DNA of 64,000 nt from Macrotrachela quadricornifera (Eukaryota; Rotifera; Eurotatoria; Philodinida; Philodinidae), in the NCBI GenBank assembly GCA_022393335.1, contig JAJEKB010021338.1, positions 141,991 to 205,990 of the forward strand, written 5' to 3'. Made by a program: the position numbers and the translations under genes. The notes under the pieces are model-generated. The model did no database searches and was not told the origin of the DNA. It saw nothing but the letters and a program-made list of their open reading frames with translations. This document shows positions 1 through 11,604 of the stretch, piece by piece. Position 1 is the first letter of the stretch; each line of letters starts with the position of its first letter.

Positions 1-398
1 GGGGGGAAAGACTTTTGTCCGAGAGGTGTAATTTATGTCCCGAACATACTTCGTTCTGGTCGATCATGAATATGATTATTCAATGGATACCTCTAATTGA
101 CCAATTTTCAGTCGTTCTTTTCTGGAATTTCTCTCTTCATATGTCCAGGGTATTAATTGCGCTGCTTCTAAATCAGCATTTTATTCTGCATTAAATGATA
201 TATAACTCATGCCCTGGACATACGTCATTGTGGTCGATGATGTGACAAACGTAGAGGCTGAGTTTGAAGTGAAATCGTTATAGACGTGCTTTTACTTCTT
301 TGATTTTGCATTCATGGTATTTTGTGAGATTTCCTTATTGAGTTTCGTTGGGTTGCCAAGGCAGCCATGGCCAAAGTCCAAACCTTTATGTTGGTGTT
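1..398. other. Left edge, no intact gene
   Basis: No open gene is seen. The minus strand has only short broken frames. This stretch lies just downstream of the broken transposase and may be its decayed 3' part, but I could not recognise a domain. Confidence 0.3.
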
Positions 399-1166
399 TT
401 ATGGCGGCAAACTATGTGATTGATCGATTTTTGACCAATCAAATCTCTTCACTCGTTGTAGTAATGCGTCCAGTCGTGCTAGCTTCTCATCAATGTTCTT
501 TGAGAAACCTGTTCGAGATTTATCATAAACCACCTTACCGTGAGATAATATTGTGTTTATACTTGAACATACAAAGGCAATGGTCTGAAGCGGCGAGATT
601 ATGTAGAGATTCATCCATTGCTTGCTTCATCCCCCACTTGCGAATATCGATATCACGTACAGAAAGGGACTTCTCTGTAGCCTGTTCAAAGAAATCGAAT
701 ACGTATTCATCGACCTTGTCAATGTTCTGCTTCGCACCATATCTCACAAAATAATGCCGAAATCGAGAGATATAAGCTTGATGCGGGATATGTTTGAAGT
801 GATTTTTTACTGTCAACCACCACTACTTTCGTTGACCAGTTTTTGGGTTGACTTCGGCTTAGAAATTGACAGCTCCGGTCATGTAACCGACTGAAAGATT
901 TTTACACAATGTATTCTCCTCACCTTCTTCTTCTTCGACTTGATCATTCCAACCTTGTCTGAATCATGATCGAACGTAGTTTCGACTTCGAAACTGTGCG
1001 AATGAATGTTCAATATCAATTCAAGAACGCTGTAAAGTAGATCGGCTACTTCACATTCACGGTCTGTGATGGTACTGGTGCCATCTGAATTGATAGAAAA
1101 TTCTGAGCACAGCAAGTTTGAAGTTGGATCAGCGAGAATCTTCACAACGTTTGAGGGATTAATCAT
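399..1166 (-). pseudogene. Decayed DNA-transposon gene (CENP-B/HTH-like transposase remnant)
   Basis: Three minus-strand reading frames (1166-879, 816-535, 614-399) look like pieces of one protein. The middle piece carries a block around 'SVRDIDIRKWGMKQA' followed by 'ASDHCLCMFKYKHNIISR', which resembles the CENP-B-type DNA-binding region of pogo/Tigger-like transposases common in rotifer genomes (family recognised from memory, not aligned). At about 530-535 the frame breaks: removing one base would join 'HNIISR' to 'KVVYDKSR' in the next frame, so I read a one-base insertion. The first piece is acidic with a Lys run and is separated from the second by stops. No catalytic triad is visible in what remains. 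I read it as a dead fragment rather than a host gene. Confidence 0.5.
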
Positions 1167-1762
1167 TTCGAACTGAATATTGATAAGACTAAAATCAACT
1201 ACATCTTCTGCGAGGTATTAATACACTGCAAAAGATAAAATGAGAAAAAAAATGAATGAATACTATAAAGCACGTGCAAAAAAGAACATGGAAGAAAAAA
1301 TGTAAGTATATAACATTCATTATCAAAATGAGACGGTATGCTGAGAAAAAAAGAGAAAAACAATAGTACTGGTATTATGGTATACTTGGCCATCTGTGAA
1401 GATCTATTATGCTTGATATTAAAAATTATATGAGAATTTGATGTGCTCTTTGAGCTCATGAACAAAGGATAGAACGAAAATATATAGATCTTAATCTGGC
1501 TCTAAAATCAGGCCAGCTCGAACAGCTGGTGCATAAAAAAGAAAAGAAAGTTTTAGCCATTGGTATTTCACTATTTTCAAAACAAACAACGATACATTCT
1601 TTCATTCTCGTTTCCTCATACTATATCGTAAATATTCAATATCTTTGGAAGAAAAACTTTAGGGCCCATATCCTTTCGAGTTTTTTCATACCTCATCGAG
1701 GTCTACTTATAATCAAAAAATGCGGCCTAAACCTTTTGAACATGTCGGGCCTTTCTCTCGTA
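1167..1762. other. Intergenic, no gene recognised
   Basis: AT-rich DNA with short, low-complexity frames on both strands and nothing with recognisable domains. Confidence 0.4.
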
Positions 1763-2694
1763 AGTCGAATCGAGTGGTAGTATTTCTTTTTTAATTTCGA
1801 AGTGGACTGACGGTTAATTAGAAAAATCTTCATGTTTCCTGGGCTGAAAAGACAGGGTCTAGAAAATGAAATTCATCTGTGTCTGTCTTTCCGTCTGTCA
1901 GTAATGCTGTCAAAATGATCACGGTAACTATAGTTCAAATAAACATGGAGAAGACTATGATTTAAATTAATCGACTAGTATTGATTAAAAATGACGATCA
2001 TTGTTGAAAATATTTATTTTAATTGGATTGTTGTTCAGTGCTGCATTAGCAATCAGGTGCTTTATCAATAAATTAGAATTTTATAGGTGAGCATGAACAT
2101 AAAATTATAATAAATAAAAATCATATTCCTTCAATAATGTGACGAAATTTTTTTGAATAGAAACAGTGCTTAAATAATATAATTATCAAAATTCGCATTG
2201 CTGTTTACAATATATCATTGTAGTTCACGATAAAGTATAAAAACATTTTATGTAAAAGAGAAGCTGCCAAACAATTATATACGTAACATTTCATGATACT
2301 GGATGCAAAAGGCTTTCGTATTTGAGTCATAGTTTTATGTTCAAACTGACTTATAAAATTCTAATTTATTAATAAAGCACCTAGTTATTAATGCAGTATT
2401 GAAGAACAAACTAATCAAAATAAATAATTAAACAATGATCATCATTTTTAACTAATACTGGAGGATTAATTTAAACCACAATGGCGCGGTGATCTTTATG
2501 ATCTTCTCCACAACTGTTGCAGCTATAGTTACCAGATGAACACTATAGCCAAGTTATTCTGTTATATACACAACCAAACATATTGAATCCCCGTTCACAT
2601 CTATGAACAATTATATCGACAGGCGATGAACGTTACTTATAGCAATTTGCGATTATATAAAAACTAAAAGCAAATACTACCACTCGATTCGACA
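1763..2694. mobile_element. Long inverted-repeat (foldback) element, TA-flanked
   Basis: The outermost 22 bases at 1764-1785 (gtcgaatcgagtggtagtat...) are perfectly reverse-complementary to 2672-2693. A second, longer imperfect block at about 1925-2090 pairs with about 2345-2535 (shared core gtgctttat.aataaattag). TA dinucleotides sit immediately outside both ends (1761-1762 and 2695-2696), as expected for Tc1/mariner-type insertion. No transposase frame lies inside, so it is a non-autonomous element of about 930 bp. Confidence 0.75.
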
Positions 2695-2696
2695 TA

Positions 2697-3414
2697 GTTA
2701 AAATTTTCTAACTCAATAAAATTCATAATGGCCAGTGGTCAACTGATTAATTTCAATGCTTTCAGTAAAATACTTATGATTCTTCTATGGAATAAGCTAG
2801 AAGCATCCGTCTTGTGTAGATCAACAGATAAATATCTTCTCTACTAATTAGCTAAATTAGAACATCTAGTAAATTAAAAAACTTTTTGGAAAACTTCTAG
2901 TCAACATCTACAGTAAAAATGAACCAGCTTGGCCAATTTATAATTAAGGTGATTTAGCAGAGTTTTACTTTCCCCACATTTCTCTTTTGAATAGTGACAA
3001 CCGCAGATTTCTAGCTACTCTCGTTCAAGTGATATTCAAAACCTATCGAAATGCATCATATTTCGGCGCCGAAAGTAGTTGAAAAAGAAGTTCACTTACG
3101 ATTAAAATATGGTATTATTTTTGGTTTTACTGTAACAATTGTTTGTTGTATTTACACATAAATGAAAGAAGTAAAAGAACATCAATGTTATACAGTGAAT
3201 ATAATTGAATTTAGGGTATGAAAAATCTGCTTATATTTCCTCAAACTGCCCAATCATATCTGAAATGTAATGTCTAAATTTGATCATTCTTTCATATCAG
3301 TGATTAAATCAAATAGAAAAATCTTATTCGAATTCAAATTCAATTCATATTCAGTTTCATAATTAATACTTTTTTTGTTTTATTATATTATATCTTATTA
3401 CATTTCATAATTAT
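2697..3414. other. Intergenic, no gene recognised
   Basis: AT-rich with no coding pattern on either strand. It lies downstream of the small secreted-protein gene. Confidence 0.4.
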
Positions 3415-3804
3415 TTAACCAGCTGTTCTAGCACATTGAAAAGCTGATTTACCACTGCATGCAATGCCACCAATACAATCCCAAGGTGCCTTTCCGCGTG
3501 TAGCACAATCAAGCATTTTTTGCCCACATTGTAATGTAAAAGCTGTACCCATACATGTAACAAAAATATAAACACGTGGTCCTAAAATAGTTGCAACTCG
3601 AGCTACAATTGCTGCTACAGCTGGTAGTATTCGTTCCTCAGCTGAAAGTTCTTGTTCAACTTCACCATTAATTCCTTCAGGATAAGATGCAATCAATCCA
3701 ATCACTGAGAACAATACAAAAATAGTTAAAATACAGTAACCTAAAACAAATTATCAATCGACAAAAATTTTTATTAAAAAGTTGTTCAGTGAATTACCCT
3801 TCAT
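3415..3804 (-). CDS. Small secreted Cys-rich protein
   Basis: Predicted join, minus strand: exon 1 3804-3798 (only ATG AAG G) and exon 2 3740-3415, with a 57-bp intron from gtaatt to ttttag. The split codon restores an open 110-aa protein. It begins MKGYCILTIFVLFSVIG, a good signal peptide, and would be cleaved near residues 21-25. A short acidic stretch (EVEQELSAEE) follows, then a hydrophobic segment, and then a C-terminal half with six cysteines ending FQCARTAG. The signal peptide and cysteine pattern suggest a secreted disulphide-bonded peptide, perhaps an antimicrobial or mucosal peptide. I do not recognise the family. The start is chosen because the 7-nt first exon supplies the only Met in frame with the signal peptide. 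Confidence 0.65.
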
Positions 3805-4790
3805 TATAATAATGCTTATCAAATTGGAAAAGAACAAGATTCGAATACTGCTTTTATATTAAGTAATAGTGATGAATCGTCCTATTGATGAGAATATCAA
3901 CATATGTTTTTATATCTTAAATTAATCAGTAAAAAAACAAGTATTTTGCACTTAAGAGATATTTTATTTATCAAACTCAAGAATACACTAATTTTATTTT
4001 TAAATACAAGACCAGAATCTAAAGATGCTAGAACCAAATATTGTAAAAATTCTAAAAAACAATTTTACGTCTTTTTCTCTCGAAATATTATACAATTGAC
4101 CTTGATGGATTAAAAATCAGTACTAATTCATTTCATGACATCAAGGAAATCTTTCAATTCTTTTACACGTATAAGACATCTGCCATTTTTAATTAAAAGT
4201 AGTTGAAAAACTTTTTAGTCTTTGTCTGTAGTATAAAAGACAAAATAATATAAAATTTGTTTCTTTACATTTTCATTACATATTCTTTTTATTTCAATAA
4301 AAATAAAAAGGATGCTTTTTATATAATTCAAACACTAAAATGTCAGTCAATAATTAAATGCCATACATGGGTGTTTTTTCTCCTTTTTTACTAATTAAAT
4401 TTTATAAAAATCGAAAAAAAAAAACGTTTGTTTTAGTATAACTTCTATACATATAATTAAATAAATCATATATATTTATATTATCTATTAAATGTTTTAT
4501 AAGACTAGTCAGACTAAAAGTTTTTTCTATTCAATATCTATAAATATCATTTATTTGTTCAGAAAAATTTTTTTTAAAATCATATATTTAACATGAATAA
4601 CTTCCTTAAGTACATCCTTAAGAATATATATTATTTTAATTTGAAATAAATTTCGTCATATTTTATTGTCTTTCTTTTTTTTAAAATATACAGACAAGAT
4701 ACTAAAAACAAAAACAATAAACTACAGATGATTTTCATAATATTCACAATAAAAATAAATTTTTTTTTTTGTGTTTTTGTTCTTTTCTTA
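3805..4790. other. Intergenic, no gene recognised
   Basis: AT-rich spacer between two minus-strand genes. A plus-strand frame at 3904-4113 is Lys/Asn/Ile low-complexity and not convincing. The synaptotagmin-like gene's 3' UTR should lie at its right end. Confidence 0.4.
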
Positions 4791-6212
4791 TTATTGTTTA
4801 ATTAAATTATGCCACATAGAAAATGATTGTCGTTCTTTAAATTGTTGCCAATGAATTGTTCCAGTACCTGAACAAAAATGCGGTGAAGCAAGTTTAACAC
4901 GTGCTATGCATCGATGTTCATCAATATTATTTATATTGGAATAAAATTTAATCATAATCATTATACGATGAAGATTATTTGGATAAAAAGCTAATGTATT
5001 AAAATATAATGGTTCATCAAGAGAAAATGTTGATGAATTTAATCGATAAAATTTTGTTTGTTGAGTTGATAATGGTCGATGACGATCAAGAAGTATTACA
5101 CGAAAAAAACAAGTTCCATCTAAAATTTTTATAATACATATAGATGTTTTTTTTATTTAAATAATAAAAATACAAACTTGAATTTTTTTGATCAATTTTT
5201 AATCCTTTAATTCGTTGTATATTAACAATTAGATCATGATCATTTTTTTGTTCAAGTAAAAGAAATATTTCTATTGATGACTAAAAAATATTTTGTATAA
5301 AAAAAATCTTTTTTTATTCATTTTTTTGTTTTAACTTACTATTTTAATAATTTCAATTTCATGAATAAAATTAATTAAATTTTCATTATGAAAATTTTTT
5401 ATTTCATTTAAATTAATTTTACCAATTTGTCCAAGATGAATAGTTTTTTTATTTTGATTTTTACCATAAAATTTCATTATTAAAACTTTTTCATGAAGTT
5501 TTGTTAATGATATATTTGAAAATTGTATTAAATATTCATTATTATCTTCAAAAAAAATTTTTTCATTATCAATTATTTTTTTTATATAAAGATATTTGAC
5601 TTTTCCATCAGGTATTAATTTAACTTTAATTGTTAATTGTTGTAATTGAATTGTTAATGGTAATGATGTTAAAGAATGAAAATGTATTTTAATTTGTGAA
5701 GAATTTTTTAAATAAATCATTGAAAATGATATAAGACATGATGAAAATTGATTTGATAATTCTATTGTTTTTATTATTGAATCAATTGTACTTCGTTTTA
5801 AATCAATTATATTATTACATATTGGTTCAGAACGTCGTCGATATAATTCAGCTGTTGGTGGAAGTGTAAATTGTATTTGGGATATTTGTTTTGAATCAAC
5901 TATTGAACTTCGTCTTCTATTTGTACAAGTTTTTATATGTATATTATGTGCTAAACTATGTGAACGTGATTGATTTAATTTTCTTTCATTTGAATTAATA
6001 TGTGATAAACGACGATGATTTGATATACTCCATTGATATGGTAAGGTTTTTGTTATTATATCAATTGATGGTTGAATTGAATATTTTAAATGTTGTTTTT
6101 CACTAATAGATGGAATTTTAAAATTTTTTCGAGAATGAATTAATATATAAATAAATAATGATGATATAAGGCATATGGTGATTATTATAATAATCAAAAT
6201 TAATGAGATCAT
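4791..6212 (-). CDS. Synaptotagmin-like protein (TM + two C2 domains)
   Basis: Predicted join, minus strand: 6212-5340, 5280-5178, 5119-4791 (introns of 59 and 58 bp, gtaagt and gtttgt donors), giving 434 aa. Residues 2-26 are one hydrophobic membrane segment. A basic Ser/Arg-rich linker follows to about residue 150, then a C2A-like domain (about 155-285) and a C2B-like domain (about 292-434). The very end reads GTGTIHWQQF...MWHNL, matching the conserved synaptotagmin C-terminus, where a W-H-x-L motif follows a GxGxxHW segment. Synaptotagmins are vesicle/plasma-membrane proteins that couple Ca2+ and lipid binding to exocytosis. Here the loops that normally carry clustered aspartates lack them (for example SLTSLPLTIQLQQ in C2A), so it is probably a Ca2+-independent member. 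The domain architecture is strong; the subtype is not assignable by eye. Confidence 0.85.
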
Positions 6213-7848
6213 TTTTTCTATTCTTTTTTTTTTTAATTAAGAAGAAGATATCATCTAGAATAAATGATCTACTTAAATGATGCTAAAAAAAGTTTTTATT
6301 CTCTTTTTTCTATTTTTATTTTATCAGTAAAAGATATTTTTGATGTATATGATAAAAAAAAAAAATCTGTCAATGAAAAACATGAATGACGATTATGTTC
6401 TCGTTTGTCTATTCATTACTATGTTTAATATTGACAGACCCTTAAGAAATAAAAGTCAGGAAAAAGAAATTGATAATAACTATATACGCGATGAATATAT
6501 GAGCGTAAAAAAAAATCATAAAATTTACTTAGTAAACAATGATTTGAAGTTTAAATAAAAACAAGTAAAAATATATATACATACATGGCGAGTTTACATA
6601 GTCGTAGGATTACAAAAATGTAATATTATTATTAACATATAAACATATTTAACAATGAAATGTCAAAATTTTCTTCATTTGGGGATTTTATAGTGTAGTT
6701 TTTCTTCTTTTTCCTCGATCATTCGTCTTCCGTCGAATGTCATCTTTCTACTATCTTCATCTGTATTCTGTCACTTTTGTCCTTAATCCGTTCAACACAA
6801 ATTGTCTTTAATCATACTCATCCGTTGTTTCAAAAAGCAAATCAACTAAGAAACATCAGCGTGGGTGTTTTTTAAAACAACCTACTTTATATAAGAGAAT
6901 GTTAACAAATGAATGTAATTACTTATCTTTATTAACTATGAATGAATACAGATAAATATAAATAAGAAAAAATTAAAGACGTAGTAGGAGGATTTGGAAA
7001 AACTAAAAGAAGAAGAAGAAAAAAAAACAAGAAATAAGATGTTTTTTTTTTTCAAATGAAAAAACAGCTGGTCGGCTTATTCTTTCTTAATATTTGATAA
7101 TTAATAATGATAGAAAAAAATTATAGGAAGGAGGTATCCTCTGTAACTTATATATTTTCCATGTCAATTTCCGGCATTGTTCATGCTTATAACTAAACTA
7201 TTATTTTTCCTACACTCTAAGGATTATATTATAGAGGGGAAAAAAAAAGTGACTATTAAATCAAATTCAATTATGTATGATAAAAACTGTCAATAAAGAA
7301 ATTAGTTTTTAAATATGTAATAAAATGATCAATTTTTGTTACATATAAAAAAACAAATTAGAATAGTCAGTTCTTTGTATTTTTTTTAACTCCCACTCAT
7401 TTAAGTAAAAGTAGTACTTCGTGACTAGAAGTCGGTAAAGACTATAATTGCATCTTGTTTCTCTTCTCTCGGGCTGTTACTTTACGGAAAAGAATAAAAG
7501 AAAATAATATTTTAATGCACACATACATATATCGACGGTGAATAAAAACTAGAATAAATAAAAATGTAGCAAAAGGGAAAAGAAGCCCCATTTCCTAATG
7601 ATATGATAAAACAAGCAGTTCTGACGTCAGTAGACAAAAAAAACATGCCTGCGTGGTAAATCGAATTCATTTATAAAGATGACAAGTATAAGAAAAGAAA
7701 AACATCCAGTATCTTCTTATTCTCTTATTGATAAGAACTAACAAATTATAGAAAAAGAGATAAATAAAAAGACAAAGTGCCACAAATAACATTTATAATG
7801 AATATATATATATAGCAACAGGTGATCCATCAATATTAAAATGACATC

Positions 7849-7883
<35 letters not shown>

Positions 7884-8563
7884 ATTTATCTTTTAAACTA
7901 TTCTTCAACAATTAGTAAAAATTAATTTGATTTGAAATAAAAACAAATTATTCTTTTATTCGTTTCATATTATAATATATATATATATAACTTTTCTTTT
8001 TTTTTTTTATTATAAATATGGATAATAATGTCATTTGTCATGCTTTGTATTCATATGACATTAAAGGAAACACTAAAGTTAATTATTCTCAATATCACAA
8101 TAATAATTTATTTTATTAAATAAATGACCTTGATGTATAATTTTATTTAAAAGAAATAATAAAACGCCATTTCATCGTTATATAACAAAAAAAAAAGTAA
8201 TAAGCTTAGTCTTAATGACATCACTTGAAGTATTGTGTACTTTAATATACAAAGTACGAATATGATAATATATTTTCAAATAAAAACGAAGTATCAGAAC
8301 AAATTTTTTTTTTGTGAAAGTAGAATATTCTAGTTGAAAAATAAAAGTGCTTTTTTTATCTCAAGTACGTGCAAATGAAGTGATTGGCAAATAAAAATCG
8401 CTATCGAGGTAATTCATGTACGTCAAAACGTTATCGGTCTTCGCCCACATATTTGCGATTCAATAATAATGCATGACACATCAATTGGAATCACATATAT
8501 ATATATATATATATATATAAATGCATACTAAATGACGCTGCTTTTTTTTTTCTCATTCTCACT
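6213..8563. other. Intergenic, microsatellites
   Basis: AT-rich spacer between the divergently transcribed synaptotagmin-like and ATP-grasp genes, so it should hold both promoters. It has (AT)n runs at about 7852-7880, 7975-7988 and 8497-8519, and many poly-A/T tracts. The short frame at 6340-6558 is not convincing. Confidence 0.4.
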
Positions 8564-9857
8564 ATGATGCCGTATATAGATATTACAAATCAACGAACAG
8601 TTAAAATGTCGGTTGGACAAGCGCTTTTACTTTACTATCGTATATTCTTTTATTATCTATATTCTGGAAAAGGTATTGATACATATTCTACAACTGAAAT
8701 TGATCGTCGTATATTAATTCATATATATTCACTTGTTTTGGTAATTCGTCTTTTTTCTTTACCACATTATCGAGCAAAATGTTATGGTGCTGATTTACGA
8801 GCTAATTTACGTAATGTTGTTGTACCATTTACAGGCATTCCATTATCAATATTTTGTTTAAATAAATTTTTTTGTTTAATTTTTTTAATATTTATTTATC
8901 CATTATGGGCATTTATTGGTTCAATTTATTTATCAATATATGATCCAAGAAGAAAAACAATTGATCAACATTTTTATGAACAATTATTAAAACCAAATTA
9001 TTGGTTTGCAACATGGCGTATAAATTGTACTATAGTTGCTTATCATTCTTATAAAAAATGGAAACAAACTAAAGAACAATATTCTATGGAAGATAAAGGT
9101 CATTTTTTAATTGAAGGAAAAAAATTAAATGTACCAGTAACACCTATATTAGATATTCCACGTATTATGATTAAACATAAATCAATTGAAGGTGGAATGG
9201 GAATAAATGTTTATGATAATTTTGCTACGTAAGTTTTTATAGAAATAATTTATAAAAATAAAAAAAAATATTTCATTTAGAAATTATGGTGATTGGATAA
9301 TTCAAAAAGTTTTTTCAAATAGTAATTTTATTCAAAATCTTGTAACTAGTGATGCACCACTTTCAACAGTTCGTATAATAACTTCACGTGATCCATCATC
9401 ATCATCATCAATTAAAGTGAAAACAATGGTTTTTCGTGCTGGTCGTATTCGACAAAAAACCGATCATAATGCCATTTTTTATAATATTGATTTTAATTCA
9501 TCACATCGTTTATCAAGTGGAACAACAAATCGTCATTGGTATCAAACTGGTTTTAAATCATTTGATACTGTATCTATGTGGAATGAACAAAATTATTCTA
9601 TACATCCTGATTCTCATCAACAAATTGAAGGAATTAAATGGCCAAATGTAAATGAAATGATTGAATGTGTTTGTCAAGCACATAAAAAATTATGTTCTGA
9701 TGTTCCAATTATTGGTTGGGATGTTGCATGGACAAATGATAATAATCAATTAATGTTACTTGAATTAAATATATCATGTAATTTTTTTAATGGACATTTT
9801 GATACAAAAGAATATACAAATTTTTGTTATGAATGGTTTCATACACTTGATACTTAA
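8564..9857 (+). CDS. ATP-grasp protein, sugar-transfer-associated type
   Basis: Predicted join 8564-9228 and 9281-9857 (52-bp intron, gtaagt...tttcatttag), giving 413 aa. The N-terminal third has a strongly hydrophobic segment (about residues 104-127) that may anchor it in a membrane. The C-terminal half has features of the family Pfam calls ATPgrasp_ST: WIIQKVFSNS followed by LSTVRIIT, then VPIIGWDVAWT and the metal/ATP-binding MLLELN near the end. Relatives in bacteria occur in polysaccharide gene clusters and are thought to ligate or modify sugar-linked groups; the substrate here is unknown. The patchy eukaryotic distribution of the family makes an origin by transfer plausible, but the gene now has an intron and host-like AT-rich codons. 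Two adjacent Met codons open the frame; the first was taken. Confidence 0.75.
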
Positions 9858-11604
9858 AATGATATTAAATTAATCATCCTGTATTTATTAAAATTACAAG
9901 TTTATCAGTAGTTAATATAGAAACATCATAGGTATAAAATAAAAAATTTGTTTCTATTTTTTCAAAATTTTTGTTGATATTTTTTTTTAATTAGTGATAA
10001 AAGTCATGAGAATTAATAAATCTATTTGTAAATTTAAAATTGAAATTTAATTTCAAACTTGAATATATTATTATTGAAAGTAGAACTAATAAAGAAAATT
10101 AAAATAGTATCATATTAAACGTGTATAGAATTTACTACATAGTTGGCTGGAAGTAGTCAGATTAGAAACATATATTCATTTATTGTGGTTTTTAAATTTA
10201 TTTATGACTTTTGCAATCGATTTGTTCAAAATTAACGTGAAATGATGCTTTATCAGAAGAACAATATATGTACATATTGAAATAGTTTCATTCATCGTTT
10301 GAATCTACAGTATTTGACATCATTAATCTCGACTTGACAAATACATTAACAAGTTTTATCAAATAATAATTAGCATCGGTCTTGTGAGATTTGATTTAAA
10401 AAATCAATGAATCATTTAGTCTAGAAAATATTATTGTCACTATAGATTTAGTAACTTACCTTTATACTTGTTCAACATGTAATTCATTAGTTGTCTAACA
10501 ATGATAATCATGATTAATTCATTTTTTTGAGATTTAGTAGATTTAACTGATGATAGTATATTAAGTATACACTAACTGCAGTAGAGAAAAAAAAAGTTTT
10601 GTAATCTCCAAAAAATAAACGTATAACGTTAGTCTAGTCTTTGTTATTTCTTCGTAATCATTATCTCTAGGGAGCATATTCATCAATTTTAAATAATCAC
10701 ATTTTGGATACGATTCATTTTTGTTTCCTAAACTTCTATATATGAATAATTTATTATCATTATATCGTAAATTATTATATAAAAAATAGTCGTCAACTTA
10801 GAAATATCTGTTCGTATTTTTGTGTATTAAGCAACATTGTGCGACTGATTTTTCTCGAAAACTGAATTAGAACCAGAATTTCTCAATTTCTGTTACCGGG
10901 AAGTGAATCGAAACTGTAAAATAAAACAGAATGAAGCCGAAACTATTAGAATCAAAAAATTTTTAAATAATAATAAGAAGAAAACTGTATGAGTAGAACG
11001 GAACGTTAAGCTGCAGCAGTTTCTCGAAGTATTTTATCATGCTGACGTGCATAGGAGGATTCTGAAATGAGTAAAAACCTATTGACATAGTATTTCTCGA
11101 AAATGATATATATAGAAACTTCTAAAAGAATCTGTTCATTTGATATCTTATATAGCATCGTAAAACCATCTGTTTCTAAAACGAATTTCAGGAATTGAAA
11201 ATGGAATTTTGTTTTTACAATCGAAAACCACAGGACTCACTCTACTACTAAAATCTCAGCTCTTCCATTTATCGTTTAAATCAAGATGTACCCTTATAAG
11301 TACTCAACAATTCTTGTCAAACACTTTCGTTCTATGAAGTACCAGACGATCTTTCTACATCAAAAATAATATTAATCAATTTTTTGAAAAATTCTTTCCC
11401 ATTATTGTGTTCGTATAAAACAATCAAAATATTTGCAAATCTATTTAGGATTGATATATGTGATTGAAAGGTGAGTAAGAGATAGATGTCTCTTTAGTAT
11501 GCTAACCTGAAGGGATTCAGAAATAAAATGGAGTCAAGAATAAAATATAAATGGAAACATATTACTGATATTATATTATTGAATAAACAATATCTGTATA
11601 ATAA
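9858..11604. other. Intergenic, no gene recognised
   Basis: AT-rich spacer between two plus-strand genes. No open frame with coding character and no clear inverted repeat was found. Confidence 0.4.
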
